In this document: piece after piece, positions 1 through 10,797 of the stretch
Position numbering within the stretch: the stretch's first letter is position 1
Layout: each line of letters begins with the position of its first letter
Source: Rehmannia glutinosa
Lineage: Eukaryota; Streptophyta; Magnoliopsida; Lamiales; Orobanchaceae
Direction: 5' to 3'
Assembly: GCA_016081115.2 (NCBI GenBank)
Contig: CM071925.1
Coordinates: 9,032,441-9,096,440, forward strand
Length of the DNA: 64,000 bases
Made by a program: the position numbers and the translations under genes
The notes under the pieces: generated by a model
The model's database searches: none
What the model saw: the letters and a program-made list of their open reading frames with translations, nothing else
Told to the model about the DNA's origin: nothing

Positions 1-480
1 GTTGAATGATGAACCCAAATTCAAGATTACAACTGGATAATGAATTATACAAAACTTTGAGTGCAAGTGTAATCAAGAATTAAGCCTAGACCTCAAGATG
101 TGAAAGTGAAAGACCTTAGGCTATTACAACAAGAATATTGAAATTGAAAAACAAAAGTGTTTGCTTGAATATATCTTGTTGTGTTGTAGTATTCTCTCTT
201 GTTGTGTTGATTCAATTCTTCATCTATTTATAGAGAATGTCTTGAACTTAATAGGCTTCTCTTGGGGATTGAAAATCTGTATTGCAAGACAATTGAAGAA
301 TATAACTGTTAGAGATCAACACCATAAATTGAGGAAAAGTTGTATCTTTGACAACAGATTAGAATTTCTTTGTCAACGGCATAGCACGGTCGCGCTTGTA
401 AAATAGACGTTTGAAGAAAATACCCAGAAATTGCATAGGGCGACCGGTCACCATGGGGTTCGACCGGTCGACACCCCCTT
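1..480 (-). repeat. Fragment of a diverged SIRE-like copia LTR
   Basis: The stretch aligns by eye with the LTR pieces at 16391-17233 and 30098-30909. It shares the AAATTCAAGATTACAACT start, the TGCAAGTGTAATCAAGAAT stretch, a CTATTTATA box (224-232, TATAAATAG on the minus strand) and GACCGGTC-type motifs near 440-470. It is more diverged from those two than they are from each other, so it is a different insertion of the same family. It is cut by the window edge on the left and by the Tekay LTR terminus at 481 on the right. No coding content is seen. Confidence 0.7.
224..232 (-). promoter_or_regulatory. TATA box of the copia LTR fragment
   Basis: CTATTTATA on the plus strand reads TATAAATAG on the minus strand. 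The same box is at the equivalent place in both LTRs of the copia element (16611-16619 and 30316-30324). It is probably the Pol II promoter of the family; activity of this fragment is unknown. Confidence 0.5.
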
Positions 481-1310
481 TGTAACGACCCAATTTTATA
501 AAATTAAAATATTCTAAAAATATCTTTAAGAAAACATAAATTTATAAATTAAAGTGATCCCAATAATGATCAAAAAGTTGATTTAGAATTTTAATTCTTA
601 AGAAAAAAATATAATGATAATAATAATACTAATAATAATAGTAATAATAATAATATTAATAGTAATAATAATATTACATCTTCCAAATCAAATATCCAAC
701 AATTATTTCAAGCATAAACCGAAAAAGTTAAAGACAAATCTAAATTTAGTCCGATCATAATTATTTAAACTATAAATATAGCATGATTTATTCCACCATC
801 CACAACATCATATCTTCAACCGGATTCCTCAACCTAAAAGTCATGATAATAATAGGGGTGAGCTTCATCTCGCTCAGTAGGGATATATATGTCAATATTT
901 AATATAACATGAAAAGCATTCACATAATTACAACAATAAATTCATTCATTTCCTCTTTTTCCTCTGACTGGCCAGTTCCTGCATATAGCATTGCGGGTTC
1001 ACCCTGAAGATACGTTTGATCTCGGACCCTTTTCATAGCCCCTAGCTTATATGAATTCCTCTTGACATATATATTGCAATAAATGAAGTACAATCATGGA
1101 ACATTAAATAAAGACAAATAATAATAAAAATCCCTACCTTAATAATTGCAGATATTCGATGTAGAAAAATGAACAGTAAAAGTCCTAGTCCTCGACCCCT
1201 TCGTTTTCTACATTAAATAAAATTATAATTAATATGTGATTTTAATAAATCAAACTAATTAATGAAAGAATTTCTGAATAATATTGAAAAAAGGCTTGTG
1301 ATCTGTGAAT

Positions 1311-2525
1311 ATATATATATATATATAGGGAGGGGGTTATATGAGACCACCTCATAGGGTAAGACCATATGGACCAATCCTAGCCACATATCTAGATTTT
1401 CTAATGGTTGTGATTTTAGAGCTAAAATTACAAATTAAATCCTGGAAAATAGAGGGAGGGGTAAATTAGTAATCCTACAAAAATACCCAATATTCATGGG
1501 ATTCTGTTCACATTATGATTACACAATCTCTCTAAATCTCACATCAAATTCATTGTGAACAATCTCATTCTCCTTCTTCTTCGAGCGCTCATCATGAAAG
1601 AAAACAAACATCCATCTTCTTCTTCAACGCACTACTGTGAGAAATCATTCATTCTTCTTCTTCAACACACTATTGTGTGAAAAAAGTTGCAGACAGTTTA
1701 CTATAGTTGCTAGAGCTCAACTTCAGTTCGAAGTTTGCTTATGAAGATGTAATTTGTTGCTTGTGTAGATGTGTCATGGTGCTTTTATATACCATTAACT
1801 ACATAAGCAAGTCATAAGCAACAAATTCATACTACATAAGCAACAATCCTATACTACATAAACAACAAATATACACTACGTATGCACCACGAATACATTA
1901 ATACATAAGCAAGTCATAGCAACAAACTCATACTACATAAGCAACAAGTCTATACTACATAAGCAATGAATATACATTACGTATGCACCATGGATACATT
2001 AACTACATAAGCAAGTCATAAGCAACAAACTCATACTACATAAGCAACAAGTCTATATTACATAAGCAATGAATATACACTAAGTATGCACAGGAATACA
2101 TTAACTACATAAGCAAGTCATAAGCAACAAACCCATATTACATAAGCGATAAACCTATACTACATAAGCAACGAATATACACTAGACATGCATCACAGAT
2201 ACATTAACTACATAAGCAAGTCATAAGCAACAACCCTATACTACATAAGCAACAGATAATTTTTTTTGAAACTGAAACACTGGAGAGAGAGTGTGCGTGA
2301 AGAGTGGGTGAAATCGCGTGAAACAGGGAAGGAAATCTCAATAACTGATTCTATAATGCAAAATGACCACCCTACCCCTCTTAGTTGTTTAAACAAAAAA
2401 ATAAACATAAAATCCCCCTAAAAATCTGGACCACCTAAAATTGTTAATCTATGGTTAGAATGTGTTCTCATGGACTCACTCCAAATAGGAGGACCTATTT
2501 GATCCATATCCTATATATATGTATA
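1311..2525. mobile_element. Putative non-autonomous DNA transposon in a TA tract
   Basis: The block begins after a (TA)n run with TAGGGAGGGGGTTATATGAG and ends with TCCTATATATATG. The two ends are weakly inverted (ATATATAGG motif) and both carry similar wording (gagaccacctcatagg near the start, ggacctatttgatcc inverted near the end). It contains a tandem array (1791-2260) and a short C/T-rich stretch (1550-1680), with no protein domain. The terminal structure recalls families that insert in TA microsatellites. Superfamily is not resolved; a Helitron-like or MULE-like origin is possible. Confidence 0.45.
1791..2260. repeat. About 103-bp tandem repeat, five copies
   Basis: The phrase ACTACATAAGCAAGTCATAA recurs with starts near 1794, 1897, 1999, 2102 and 2206, giving a period of 102-104 bases. 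Each unit itself holds three or four smaller TACATAAGCAA motifs, so the array has a higher-order structure. The copies differ by scattered substitutions and small indels, and the last one is partial. It lies inside the DNA-transposon-like block. Confidence 0.85.
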
Positions 2526-2583
2526 TATATGTATATGCGGGAAACAGAATTTTGTAGCACTTCAAACACACACAGCGGGCACG

Positions 2584-3287
2584 ATGGAAAATTCATCCGA
2601 CAACGTCCCCGCTGCCGCCGCCATCTCCACTCCTGCCTCCATGGACGTCGAAGCCACACCAGATCCACCGCGGCAACCGACTGTTCAGTTCGCCCAAAAA
2701 CCCAACTTTTGGCCCCTAAAAGCGCACGAAATCTCCGACGGCCAGATCCAATTCCGCAAAGTCTCCGTCCCCCACACCGTTACACTCCGTTGAAGAAAGC
2801 TTGGCTCGAAATCTACACGCCGATTTATGAAGAGATGAAAATCGACATCCGGATGAACCTCAAAGCCCGCAGGGTCGAGCTTAAGACCCGAGCGGATACC
2901 CCTGACGTCAGCAACCTTCAGAAATGTGCGGACTTCGTGCACGCCTTCATGCTTGGCTTTGATATAATCGATGTCGTGGCTTTGTTCCGAATGGACGAGC
3001 TTTACATTGAATCATTCGAGATTAAGGATGTGAAGACGTTGAGAGGGGAGCACTTATCGCGAGCAATTGGGCGATTGAGTGGGAAGGGAGGGAAAACGAA
3101 ATTCGCGATCGAGAACGCAACTAGGATGAGGATTGTAATTGCAGACACAAAGATTCATATACTTGGGTCGTTTGCGAATATTAAAGTTGCGAGGGATTCG
3201 CTCTGTAGCTTAATCTTAGGCTCACCTGCTGCGAAGGTTTATTTGAAGCTGAGAGCAGTGAGTGCTCGCCTCGCTGAAAGGTTTTGA
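2584..3287 (+). pseudogene. PNO1: Intronless PNO1 (partner of NOB1) copy with a 1-bp frameshift
   Basis: PNO1/Dim2 is a KH-domain RNA-binding factor of late 40S pre-rRNA processing, acting with the NOB1 nuclease. The ATG at 2584 opens a poorly conserved N terminus (MENSSDNVP...) that reaches KAHEISDGQIQFRKVSVP. A run of five C at 2769-2773 is one short, so this frame ends at 2793 while the family sequence continues in the next frame as PPHRYTPLKKAW. It then carries IDIRMNLKARRVELKTR, the KH core GRLSGKGGKTKFAIENAT and LRAVSARLAERF, stopping at 3287. Apart from the missing base about 234 residues are preserved, close to full family length. No intron, poly-A tail or clear target duplication is seen. 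The copy lies inside a Tekay LTR, beside a DNA-transposon-like repeat and between two TA tracts, so a retrocopy or a TE-captured gene are the likely origins. A sequencing or assembly error in the C run would make it intact. Confidence 0.85.
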
Positions 3288-3390
3288 ATTGTTTTAATCT
3301 GTTTAATCTTTTTTTTATGGAATAGGTATTCTGAGATATTTGAGTGTGATGAGATACTGAAATTTTGGGCATTTATTATACAAATTTGAT

Positions 3391-3394
3391 GCGA

Positions 3395-3421
<27 letters not shown>
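3391..3421. repeat. (TA)n microsatellite at the cassette's right edge
   Basis: GAATATATAT... runs about 30 bases here. A similar TGAATATATAT run at 1302-1326 marks the left edge of the inserted material. The pair may represent a duplicated TA target or simple slippage. After this tract the Tekay LTR sequence resumes. Confidence 0.7.
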
Positions 3422-3426
<5 letters not shown>

Positions 3427-3621
3427 CTTGAAGTAGAAAAATACTTATACCTTATAATTATTAGAAAATATAGTGTAAAATTGTGTATGAAATTACACAT
3501 ATTTATAGTAATTAATATTAACCCCTAAATACTCTAAAATAACCCCTAAACTCACCCCCTAAACTAACCCCTAGCTAACCTCTAAAATAACCCCTATTTA
3601 TTATATATATTTTTTCTGTTA

Positions 3622-5910
3622 TCACATTCTACTCTCCCTAAATAAAATTTTGTCCTCGAAATTCGATATCTTACCTGGAATTGAAAAACTTGGGTACTTG
3701 ACACGAATCTCCTCTTCACGCTCCCAAGTAGCTTCATTTCTGCCATGACGTCTCCATTGTACTTTGATCAGAGCAATATCTTTATTTCTCAAATGGTGAA
3801 TCTTGCGTTCCAAAACAGCTTCTGGTGCTTCCTCATAAGTTAAATCATTGTTAATTGTCAGATCCTTATAATTCACGATGTGACTTTGATCGTGAATGTA
3901 CTTTCTTAGCATAGAGACGTGAAAAACATTATGCACACTTGATAGACTCGGTGGTAATGCTAGCTGATAAGCTAAATTTCCAACTCGTGTAAGGATTTCA
4001 AATGGACCAATATATCTCGGTTTCAACTTTCCTTTTTCGCCAAATCGAATAACACCTTTGATAGGAGCTACTTTCAGAAATATTTTTTCTCCTTCATCAA
4101 ATTGTATATGTTTTCTCCGTCTATCAGCATACGACTTTTGTCTATATTGAGCCATCTTGATTCGATCTTGTATCATAGCTATCTTCTCAACAGTTTGCCG
4201 AATTAATTCAAGCCCCAAAATTTTTCTTTCACCAACTTCGTTCCAATATAATGGTGATCTACACTTTCTTCCGTACAACGCCTCATATGGAGCCATCCCA
4301 ATAGTCGCTTGATAACTGTTGTTATAAGCAAATTCTACCAAGAGTAGTAATGTTTCCCAATTACTTCCTAAGTCGAGCACACATGCTCTCAATATATCTT
4401 CCAATATTTGTATAGTCCTTTCAGACTGCCCATCTGTTTGTGGATGATAAGCTGTACTAAAGTTTAGCTTTGTTCCCAAGGCACTTTGTAGACTTTTCCA
4501 ATACTTAGAAGTAAAACGCGTATCTCTGTCTGAAACAATTGACACGGGAACTCCATGAAGTCTCACTATCTCCTCAATATATATTTGTGCATATCGCTCC
4601 ATACTAAACGTCATCTTAACAGGTAAGAAATGAGCTGACTTTGTTAACCGATCTACTACAACCCAAACAAGCCTTGTTTCCCTTGACTGAATGTAAAAGC
4701 CCTACCACAAAATCCATACTTATGTGCTCCCATTTCCATTCTGGGATATCAAGTGACTTGAGCAAACCAGATGGTCTTTGGTGTTCGGCTTTAACTTGTT
4801 GACAAGTCAAACATTTTTCCACAAAAATTCCAATATCTCTTTTCATACTTCGCCACCAAAATACTTCTCTTAAATCTCGATACATTTTTGTACCTCCAGG
4901 GTGAGCTGTGTACGACGTACAGTGAGCTTCTTCGAGAATTTCTTTTCTAAGCTCTTCTTCTTTAAGAACGCATAATCTTCCTTCATAAGTCAAAGTACCG
5001 TCATTTGTTATAACAAATCCTTTTACATTCCCTTCTCGAGCTTTTTCTTTCATTTTGCTCAAAAATTTATCTCGAGGTTGAGCTTCTTTTATCTTCTCTC
5101 TCAAAGTAGGTTGCACCACCAAAGATGCTAGTACTATTTCTGTGTTTTTTGGTGGTGCCACTACTTCAATTCTCATCCTGGCAAATTCTCTCACAAGATG
5201 TTCTTGTTCAGATATCAAGCTTGACATTTCTCCTTTTGTTTTACGACTTAATGCATCGGCTACAACATTAGCTTTACCGGATGATAGGCGATAGTGCAAT
5301 CATAGTCATTCACCAATTCCAACCACCTTCTTTGCCTCATGTTTAGCTCTTTCTGAGTAAACAGATATTTCAAGCTTTTGTGGTCGGTGAAGATTTCACA
5401 TTTCCCTCCATATAGGTAATGGCGCCAGATCTTTAATGCATGCACTACCAGCCTAACTCTAGGTCATGAGTAGGATAATTTAACTCATGTGGCTTTAGTT
5501 GTCTTGAGGCGTAGGAAACCACTTTACCATGTTGCATTAGCACGCATCCTAAGCCTTGTTTTGATGCATCACTATAAATAACAAAATCTTTAGTGGGGTC
5601 AGGAATAGTTAATATTGATGCAGAAGTAAGCCTTCGCTTCAACTCCTGAAAGCTTTCTTCGCATTTCTCATTCCATTGGAACTTCTCCCCTTTTCTTGTC
5701 GATTCGAGTCATAGGCGCGAGCTATCTTTGAGAATCCTTCAATAAATCTCCGATAATAGCCTGCCAAACCTAGAAAACTGCAAACTTCATTCGCTTTGGT
5801 AGGTGCACTCCATTCGTTGATCGCTTCAACTTTAGCCGGGCCCACTTCAATTCCTTGAGCAGTGATTACATGTCCAAGAAACACCACTCGATCTATAGAG
5901 AACTTAATCG
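3622..5910 (-). pseudogene. Tekay-type gypsy pol remnant (RT end, RNase H, integrase, chromodomain-like end), left arm
   Basis: Reading down from 5910 on the minus strand: the end of RT/connection (VVFLGHVITAQGIEVGP, LGLAGYYRRFIEGFSKIA); RNase H (FVIYSDASKQGLGCVLMQHG, then DHKSLKYLFTQKELNMRQRR); an H2C2 zinc finger (CLTCQQVKAEHQRPSGLLK, about 4760-4820); an integrase core with SDRDTRF and STAYHPQTDGQSERT (4616 downward); and a C terminus with VQWRRHGRNEATWE, which resembles a chromodomain. It is broken into at least four frames (5887-5639, 5642-5445, 5445-5260, 5299-4616, 4614-3622). The last piece is long and open to the purine tract beside the LTR. Protease, gag and the RT catalytic region are missing. 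Confidence 0.85.
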
Positions 5911-7156
5911 AATCAACGAATGGAGTGAACCTAAGAATGCGAATGAAGTCCGCAATTTTCTAGGTTTGGCAGGTTATTATCGGAGATTTATTGAAGGATT
6001 CTCAAAGATAGCTGCGCCTATGACTAATCGACAAGAAAAGGGAAGAAGTTCCAATGGAATGAGAAATGCGAAGAAAACTTTCAGGAGTTGAAGCGAAGGC
6101 CTACTTCTGCATCAGTATTAACTATTCCTGACCCCACTAAAGATTTTGTTATTTATAGTGATGCATCAAAACAAGGCTTATGATGCGTGCTAATGCAACA
6201 TGGTAAAGTGATTGCCTACGCCTCAAGACAACTAAAGCCACATGAGTTAAATTATCCTACTCATGACCTAGAGTTAGTCAGAGCATGCGCATGCATTAAA
6301 GATCTGGTGCCATTACCTATATGGAGGGAAATGTGAAATCTTCACCGACCACAAAAGCTTGAAATATCTGTTTACTCAGAAAGAGCTAAACATGAGGCAA
6401 AGAAGGTGGTTGGAATTGGTGAATGACTATGACTGCACTATCAACTATCATCCGGGTAAAGCTAATGTTGTAGCCGATGCATTAAGTCATAAAAGAAAAG
6501 GAGAAATGTCAAGTTTGATATCTGAGCAAGAACATCTTGTGAGAGAATTCACCAGAATGAGAATTGAAGTAATGGTGCCACCCAAAAGCATAGAGATAGT
6601 ACTAGCATCTTTGGTGGTGCAACCTACTCTGAGAGTGAAGATAAAAGAAGCTCAACCTCAAGATAAATTTTTGAGCAAAATGAAAGAAAAAGCTCTTGAA
6701 GGGAAAGTAAAAGGATTTGTTATAACAAATGATGGAACTTTGACTTATGAAGGGAGATTATGCGTTCCTAAAGAAGAAAGGCTTAGAAAAGAAATTCTCG
6801 AAGAAGCTCATTGTACGCCGTACACAGCTCACCCTGGAGGTACAAAAATGTATCGAGATTTAAGAGAAGTATTTTTGTGGCAAAGTATGAAAAGAGATAT
6901 TGCAACTTTTGTGGAAAAAAGTTTGACTTGTCAGCAAGTTAAAGCTGAACATCAAAGACCATCTAGTTTGCTCAAACCACTTGACATTCCATAATGGAAA
7001 TGGAAGCACATAACTTTGGATTTTGTGGTAGGGCTTCCACCATCAGTCAAGGGAAACCAGGCTGTTTGGGTTGTAGTAGATCGGTTAACAAAGTCAACTC
7101 ATTTCCTACCAGTTAAGATGACGTTCAGTATGGAATGATATGCACAAATATATATT
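5911..7156 (+). pseudogene. Inverted Tekay pol remnant, right arm
   Basis: This is the inverted partner of 4577-5821. It starts at RINEWSEPKNANEVRNF and keeps the RNase H region, although a TGA interrupts KQGL near 6180. An open stretch at 6359-6994 covers KYLFTQKELNMRQRR, the GKANVVADAL box and the H2C2 finger. A TAA at about 6992 ends it just before the integrase core, which is cut off at about 7156, where the sequence jumps straight into the LTR. It lacks the DDE core and chromodomain-like end still present in the left arm. Confidence 0.8.
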
Positions 7157-7903
7157 AATTAGTTTGATTTATTAAAATCACATATTAATTATAATTTTAT
7201 TTAATGTAGAAAATGAAGGGGTCGAGGATTAGGACTTTTACTGTTCATTTTCTACATTGAATATCTGCGATTAGTAAGGTAGGGATTTCTATATTATTTG
7301 TCTTTATTTAATGTTTCATGATTGTACTTCATTGATTGCAATATATGTCAAGAGGAAATAAATTCATATAAGCTAGGGGCTAGGAAAAGGGTCCGGGATC
7401 AAACGTATCTTCGGGGTGAACCCACAATGCTATATGCAGTAACTGGTCAGTCAGAGAAAAAAGAGGAAATGAATGAATTTATTGTTTTAATTATTTGAAT
7501 GTTTTTCATGTTATATTAAATATTGACAGATATATCCCTATTGAGCGAGATGAAGCTTACCCCTATTATTATCATGACTTTCAGGTTGAGGAGTTCAGCT
7601 GAGGATATGATGTTGTGGATGGTGGAATAAATCATGCTATATTTATATTTTAAATAATTATGATCGGACTAAATTTTAGATATATGTTTTTAATTTTTCC
7701 GGTTTATGCTTGGAACAATTGTTGGATATTTAATTTGGAAGATTTATTATTATTATTATCATCATTATATTTTTTTTCTTAAGAATTAAAAATATTCTAA
7801 ATCAATTTGTTTTGATAATTATTGGCATCACTTTAATTTATAAATTTGTGTTTTCTTAATAATATTTTAGAATACTTTAATTTCATAAAATTGGGTCGTT
7901 ACA
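7154..7903 (+). repeat. Tekay LTR, right arm, partial
   Basis: This is the inverted copy of 481-1262 and ends AAATTGGGTCGTTACA. Shared landmarks are the ATGTAGAAAATGAAGGGG stretch, GGTCCGGGATC / GATCTCGGACCC, and the TTATTATTATTATC run with the same flanks. The first quarter of the LTR is absent because of the deletion that also removed integrase. Confidence 0.8.
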
Positions 7904-8960
7904 ACTAGGTTACATTCCATGGATGATTGAACTTTCCCTGCTTAAATATTCGAGCTCGTATGCGCCATTTGACAAAGCCTTGCTGATTTTGTACGGGCCT
8001 TCCCAGGTTGGTTTTAATGGAGTGGGCTCGGCCCCAGTGACTTTCTTTAAGACCAAGTCACCGACTAAGAACTTCCTTTCTTTCACCTTCAAGTTGTGGT
8101 ATCTTTCACTTCTTTATTTGTATATAGCATTTTTCACCTCGGCCATACACCTCTTTTCTTCTAACAGATCTAGTTCGGCCCCCAAGGCGATTTCATTTTT
8201 TTCTTCGAAGAAGCTAGCGATCCTAAACGTTGGGGCCCTAATTTCTATCGGAATCACGGTTTCAGCACCGTATGCAAAGAAGAATGGTGTCTCTCTTGTG
8301 GCGGACCGATGTGTCGTTCATAGGCCCATAATACTCCGGGTAGTTCCTCGGGCCAATTTCCTTTGGTTTCTTCCATTCTAGTCTTCAATGTACATTTGAG
8401 AATTTTATTTACCGCCTCGACCTAACCGTTTGATTATGGGTGGTATGGAGTGGAGAAGTGGTTCTTGATATGAAATCTTTCACAAAAAGCTTGAAATTTT
8501 TTGTTATCGAATTGCTTCCCGTTGTCCGTCACTATTGAGTGGGGTATTCCAAATCTGCATATTATAGACTTCCACACAAAGTTGGTGGTTTTTTCCTCAC
8601 TTATTTTCGCTAAAGACTCTGCTTCGGCCCACTTGGTGAAATAATCTACTGCGACTATGAAATATTTGACTCCCTCTTTGCCAGTGGGGAGTGGTCCGAT
8701 GAGATCGACTCCCCATTTGGCAAATGGCCAAGGGCTGAGAATTGAAGTGAGTTGTTCGGGATTGTACCTGACCTGCGGAGCAAATTTTTGACATTTTTCA
8801 CATTTCTTTACCGTCCAAATCGCATCTTGCTTAAGGGATGGCCAGTAGTACCCTTGTTCAATCAATTTGTGTGCCATCGTTTGACCTCCTGCATGGTTTC
8901 TGCATATCCCCTCATGTACCTCGTGTAGAGCAAATTCTGCCTTGGTTTCGGACAATCATT
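7904..8960 (-). pseudogene. Tat integrase remnant
   Basis: The H2C2 finger is seen as EVHEGICRNHAGGQ with KKCEKCQKFAP (about 8770-8900). The catalytic core follows with WGVDLIGPLPTGKEG (first Asp) and SIVTDNGKQFDNKKFQAFC (second Asp), then FSTPYHP. The region around the catalytic Glu (NG.VEAVNKILK) reads through two stop codons near 8420-8440. The C-terminal part KERKFLVGDLVLKK with LKPTWEGPYKI lies at 7910-8092 in another frame. The remaining 8100-8420 is integrase interior broken by frameshifts. Confidence 0.8.
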
Positions 8961-9356
8961 TGAGCAGTGGGACTGAATATCCGCTCTTGTATATGACACC
9001 ATCCTCCAGGGTATACCAAGCCACCCGGGATCTGAGAGTACAGGCCTTGGCCTTATCATCCAGCTGGATCCCATGTTCCAAGTATTGAACGATTTGGGTC
9101 ATCCATGTTGACTCGGTTCCTTTGTTGGCATTCACCTTGCTGATGTTTAGTGATGGGGTACACAATTTAGTGACCGATACCTTTTCGATCAGGTCGGCCC
9201 CGAGCTAGATGCTAGTCGAGCCAGGGCATCTGTCTATGCGTTCTCACTCCTAGGGATGTGTACTACTTCCGCCTTGAACGGTGAGATTCTACTTCTCGCG
9301 AGCTCCAAATATTGGGTTATCTTTGGTTCTTTTGCTTCGTAGTTTCCGTTAATTTA

Positions 9357-9880
9357 CCACCTATTGGAGTCGCTGTGGATGAGCAGGTTTTTCAATCCCA
9401 TGGAGGCTGCCATCTCTAATCCCATCAGTAATGATTCGTACTCGGCTTCATTGTTTGTTGCCGAGAAATTAAATCAGACAGCCGAGTGGAAGCATTTATT
9501 TTCTAGGCTAATTAAAATGATCCCTGCTCCGACTCAGTCTGTTGTGGAAGAGCCATCGACAAACAGTTTCCATTCTTCTTCTTCACCAAATTCCACTAGG
9601 ATGGGTGGGGTGAATTCTGCGATGAAGTCTGCTAGGGCTTGCCCCTTTATAGCTGTTCGTGGCTCGAATGCGATGTCAAATTGGTGAGCTCGATGGCCCA
9701 TTTGATCATCCATCCTGAAGTGTCAGTTCGGTGTAAGATTTGCATTAATGGGTGCTCGGTCAATACGATGACCTTATGTTCCAGGAAGTACGGCCTCAAC
9801 TTGCGTGAGGAGATAACTAGTGCGTACGTTAGTTTTTCCATTAGGGGGTATCATTGCTCGACGTCGTGTATGGCTTGACT
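9357..9880 (-). pseudogene. Tat tandem RNase H domains (RT-linked end and extra RNase H)
   Basis: At 9647-9841 the minus strand reads KLTYALVISSRKLRPYFLEH and KVIVLTEHPLMQILHRTDTS, the end of the RT-linked RNase H. At about 9357-9572 a second RNase H can be read (LFVDGSSTTD, a stop, VGAGIILIS, then ATNNEAEYESLLMGLEMAAS and LIHSDSNRW). The second, archaeal-type RNase H between RNase H and integrase is known from the Tat lineage. Two in-frame stops are visible in the second domain. Between the integrase finger and this domain (8960-9350) there is only a broken linker. Confidence 0.7.
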
Positions 9881-9978
9881 GACATAATAAACTGGATGTT
9901 GGGCCGAGCCATCTAGCCGAAGGATTACCGAGCTAACGACGTATTCAGACATGGTGAGATACATGTACAATTTTCGCC

Positions 9979-10797
9979 TCAGGTTGGCTTTTGTAGGATA
10001 GGGACGGTCATCAGGTGTTGCTTGAGCGCGTTGAATGCTGATTGCGCTTGGTCGGTCCATTCGAAGCTCTTGTTCTTTTTGATTACTTCGAAGAAAGGTC
10101 TGCACTTGTTGGTTGACATTGAGACGAACCGACTCAGAGCGGCTAGGCGCCCCGTCAAGCTTTGTACCTTTTTTAATGAGTTAGGTTGTTCCAGGTCGAT
10201 TATGGCCTTGATTTTGTCTAGGTTGGCCTCAATTCCCCTCTGACTGACCATGTATCCTAAAAACATTCCCGAGCCGACCTCGAATATGAATTTTTTCGGG
10301 TTTAACAACATTTTATACTCAAGTAAAACTTTGAACATTTCATTGAGATCACTTAAGTGATTAACAACAGATAGAGATTTCACAAGCATATCATCTACAA
10401 AGACTTCCATGGTGCGCCCTATCAGCTTTTGAAACATTTTATTGACTAACCTTTGATAGGTTGCTCCAGCATTTTTCAACCCGAATGGCATCATTTTGTA
10501 GCAGTAGATCCCTCTAGCCGAGTAGAAAGAAGTATTCTCCTCGTCGTCTGGATGCATTTGGATCTGGTTATAACCAGAATATGCGTCTATAAATCTCATC
10601 AACTCGTGGCCTGAGGTTGCATAGACCATGTAGTCTATGTTCGGGAGAGGGTAACTGTCTTTGGGGCATGTCTTGTTTAGGTCTGTGAAATCGACACATA
10701 TGCGCCATTGTCCGCTGCTCTTCTTCACTAATAGGGGGTTGGCTACCCACCGCGGGTAGAGTGCCTCCCGGATAAATTTGTTATCCAAGAGTTTCAA
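9979..10797 (-). pseudogene. Tat reverse transcriptase
   Basis: This is an open 272-codon stretch with the gypsy RT landmarks in order: WRICVDFTDLNKTCPKDSYP, FIDAYSGYNQIQMHP, MMPFGLKNAGATYQRLVNKM, the catalytic FVDDMLVKS (two Asp intact), and KKVQSLTGRLAALSRFVS in the connection. It ends FNALKQHLMTVPILQKPT, and the reading shifts frame into the RNase H part at about 9980. It is the best preserved domain of the element. Upstream (10800-11300) the PR-RT linker is broken. Confidence 0.85.

Larger units (their letters stand above)
481..3626 (-). repeat. Tekay 3' LTR (left arm), split by an inserted cassette
   Basis: On the minus strand the LTR starts TGTGATAAC at 3626, directly after a purine-rich TTTAGGGAGAGT tract, and ends GGGTCGTTACA at 481. 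Removing the foreign cassette between the two TA tracts (about 1305-3420) leaves an LTR of about 1 kb. The part 481-1262 is repeated inverted at 7154-7903. A trinucleotide-like AAT/AGT run occupies 605-675. Confidence 0.75.
481..7903. mobile_element. Fold-back of two inverted Tekay-type gypsy copies
   Basis: Both outer ends are the same LTR terminus in opposite orientation: TGTAACGACCCAATTTTATA at 481 and its reverse complement ending at 7903. Inside, pol runs on the minus strand from 5910 to 3622 and again on the plus strand from 5911 to about 7137. The matching blocks are 481-1262 with 7154-7903, and 4577-5821 with 5911-7156. The loop is only about 89 bases (5822-5910). The right arm lacks everything equivalent to 1263-4576, with a short ATT microhomology at the junction near 7156. 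Both copies are 5' truncated: gag, protease and most of RT are absent. No target-site duplication is visible at the outer ends. Chromodomain-like C terminus and integrase wording place it in the Tekay/Del group of chromoviruses. Confidence 0.85.

Noticed and set aside
161..406. 81-codon plus-strand frame
   Set aside because: It lies in a copia LTR fragment, starts with a non-ATG codon and has no domain.
1791..2260. CRISPR-like array
   Set aside because: Units are direct tandem copies without unique spacers, in a plant nuclear transposon.
7904..7915. Target duplication around the Tekay fold-back
   Set aside because: The bases before 481 and after 7903 do not match; outer flanks are different elements.
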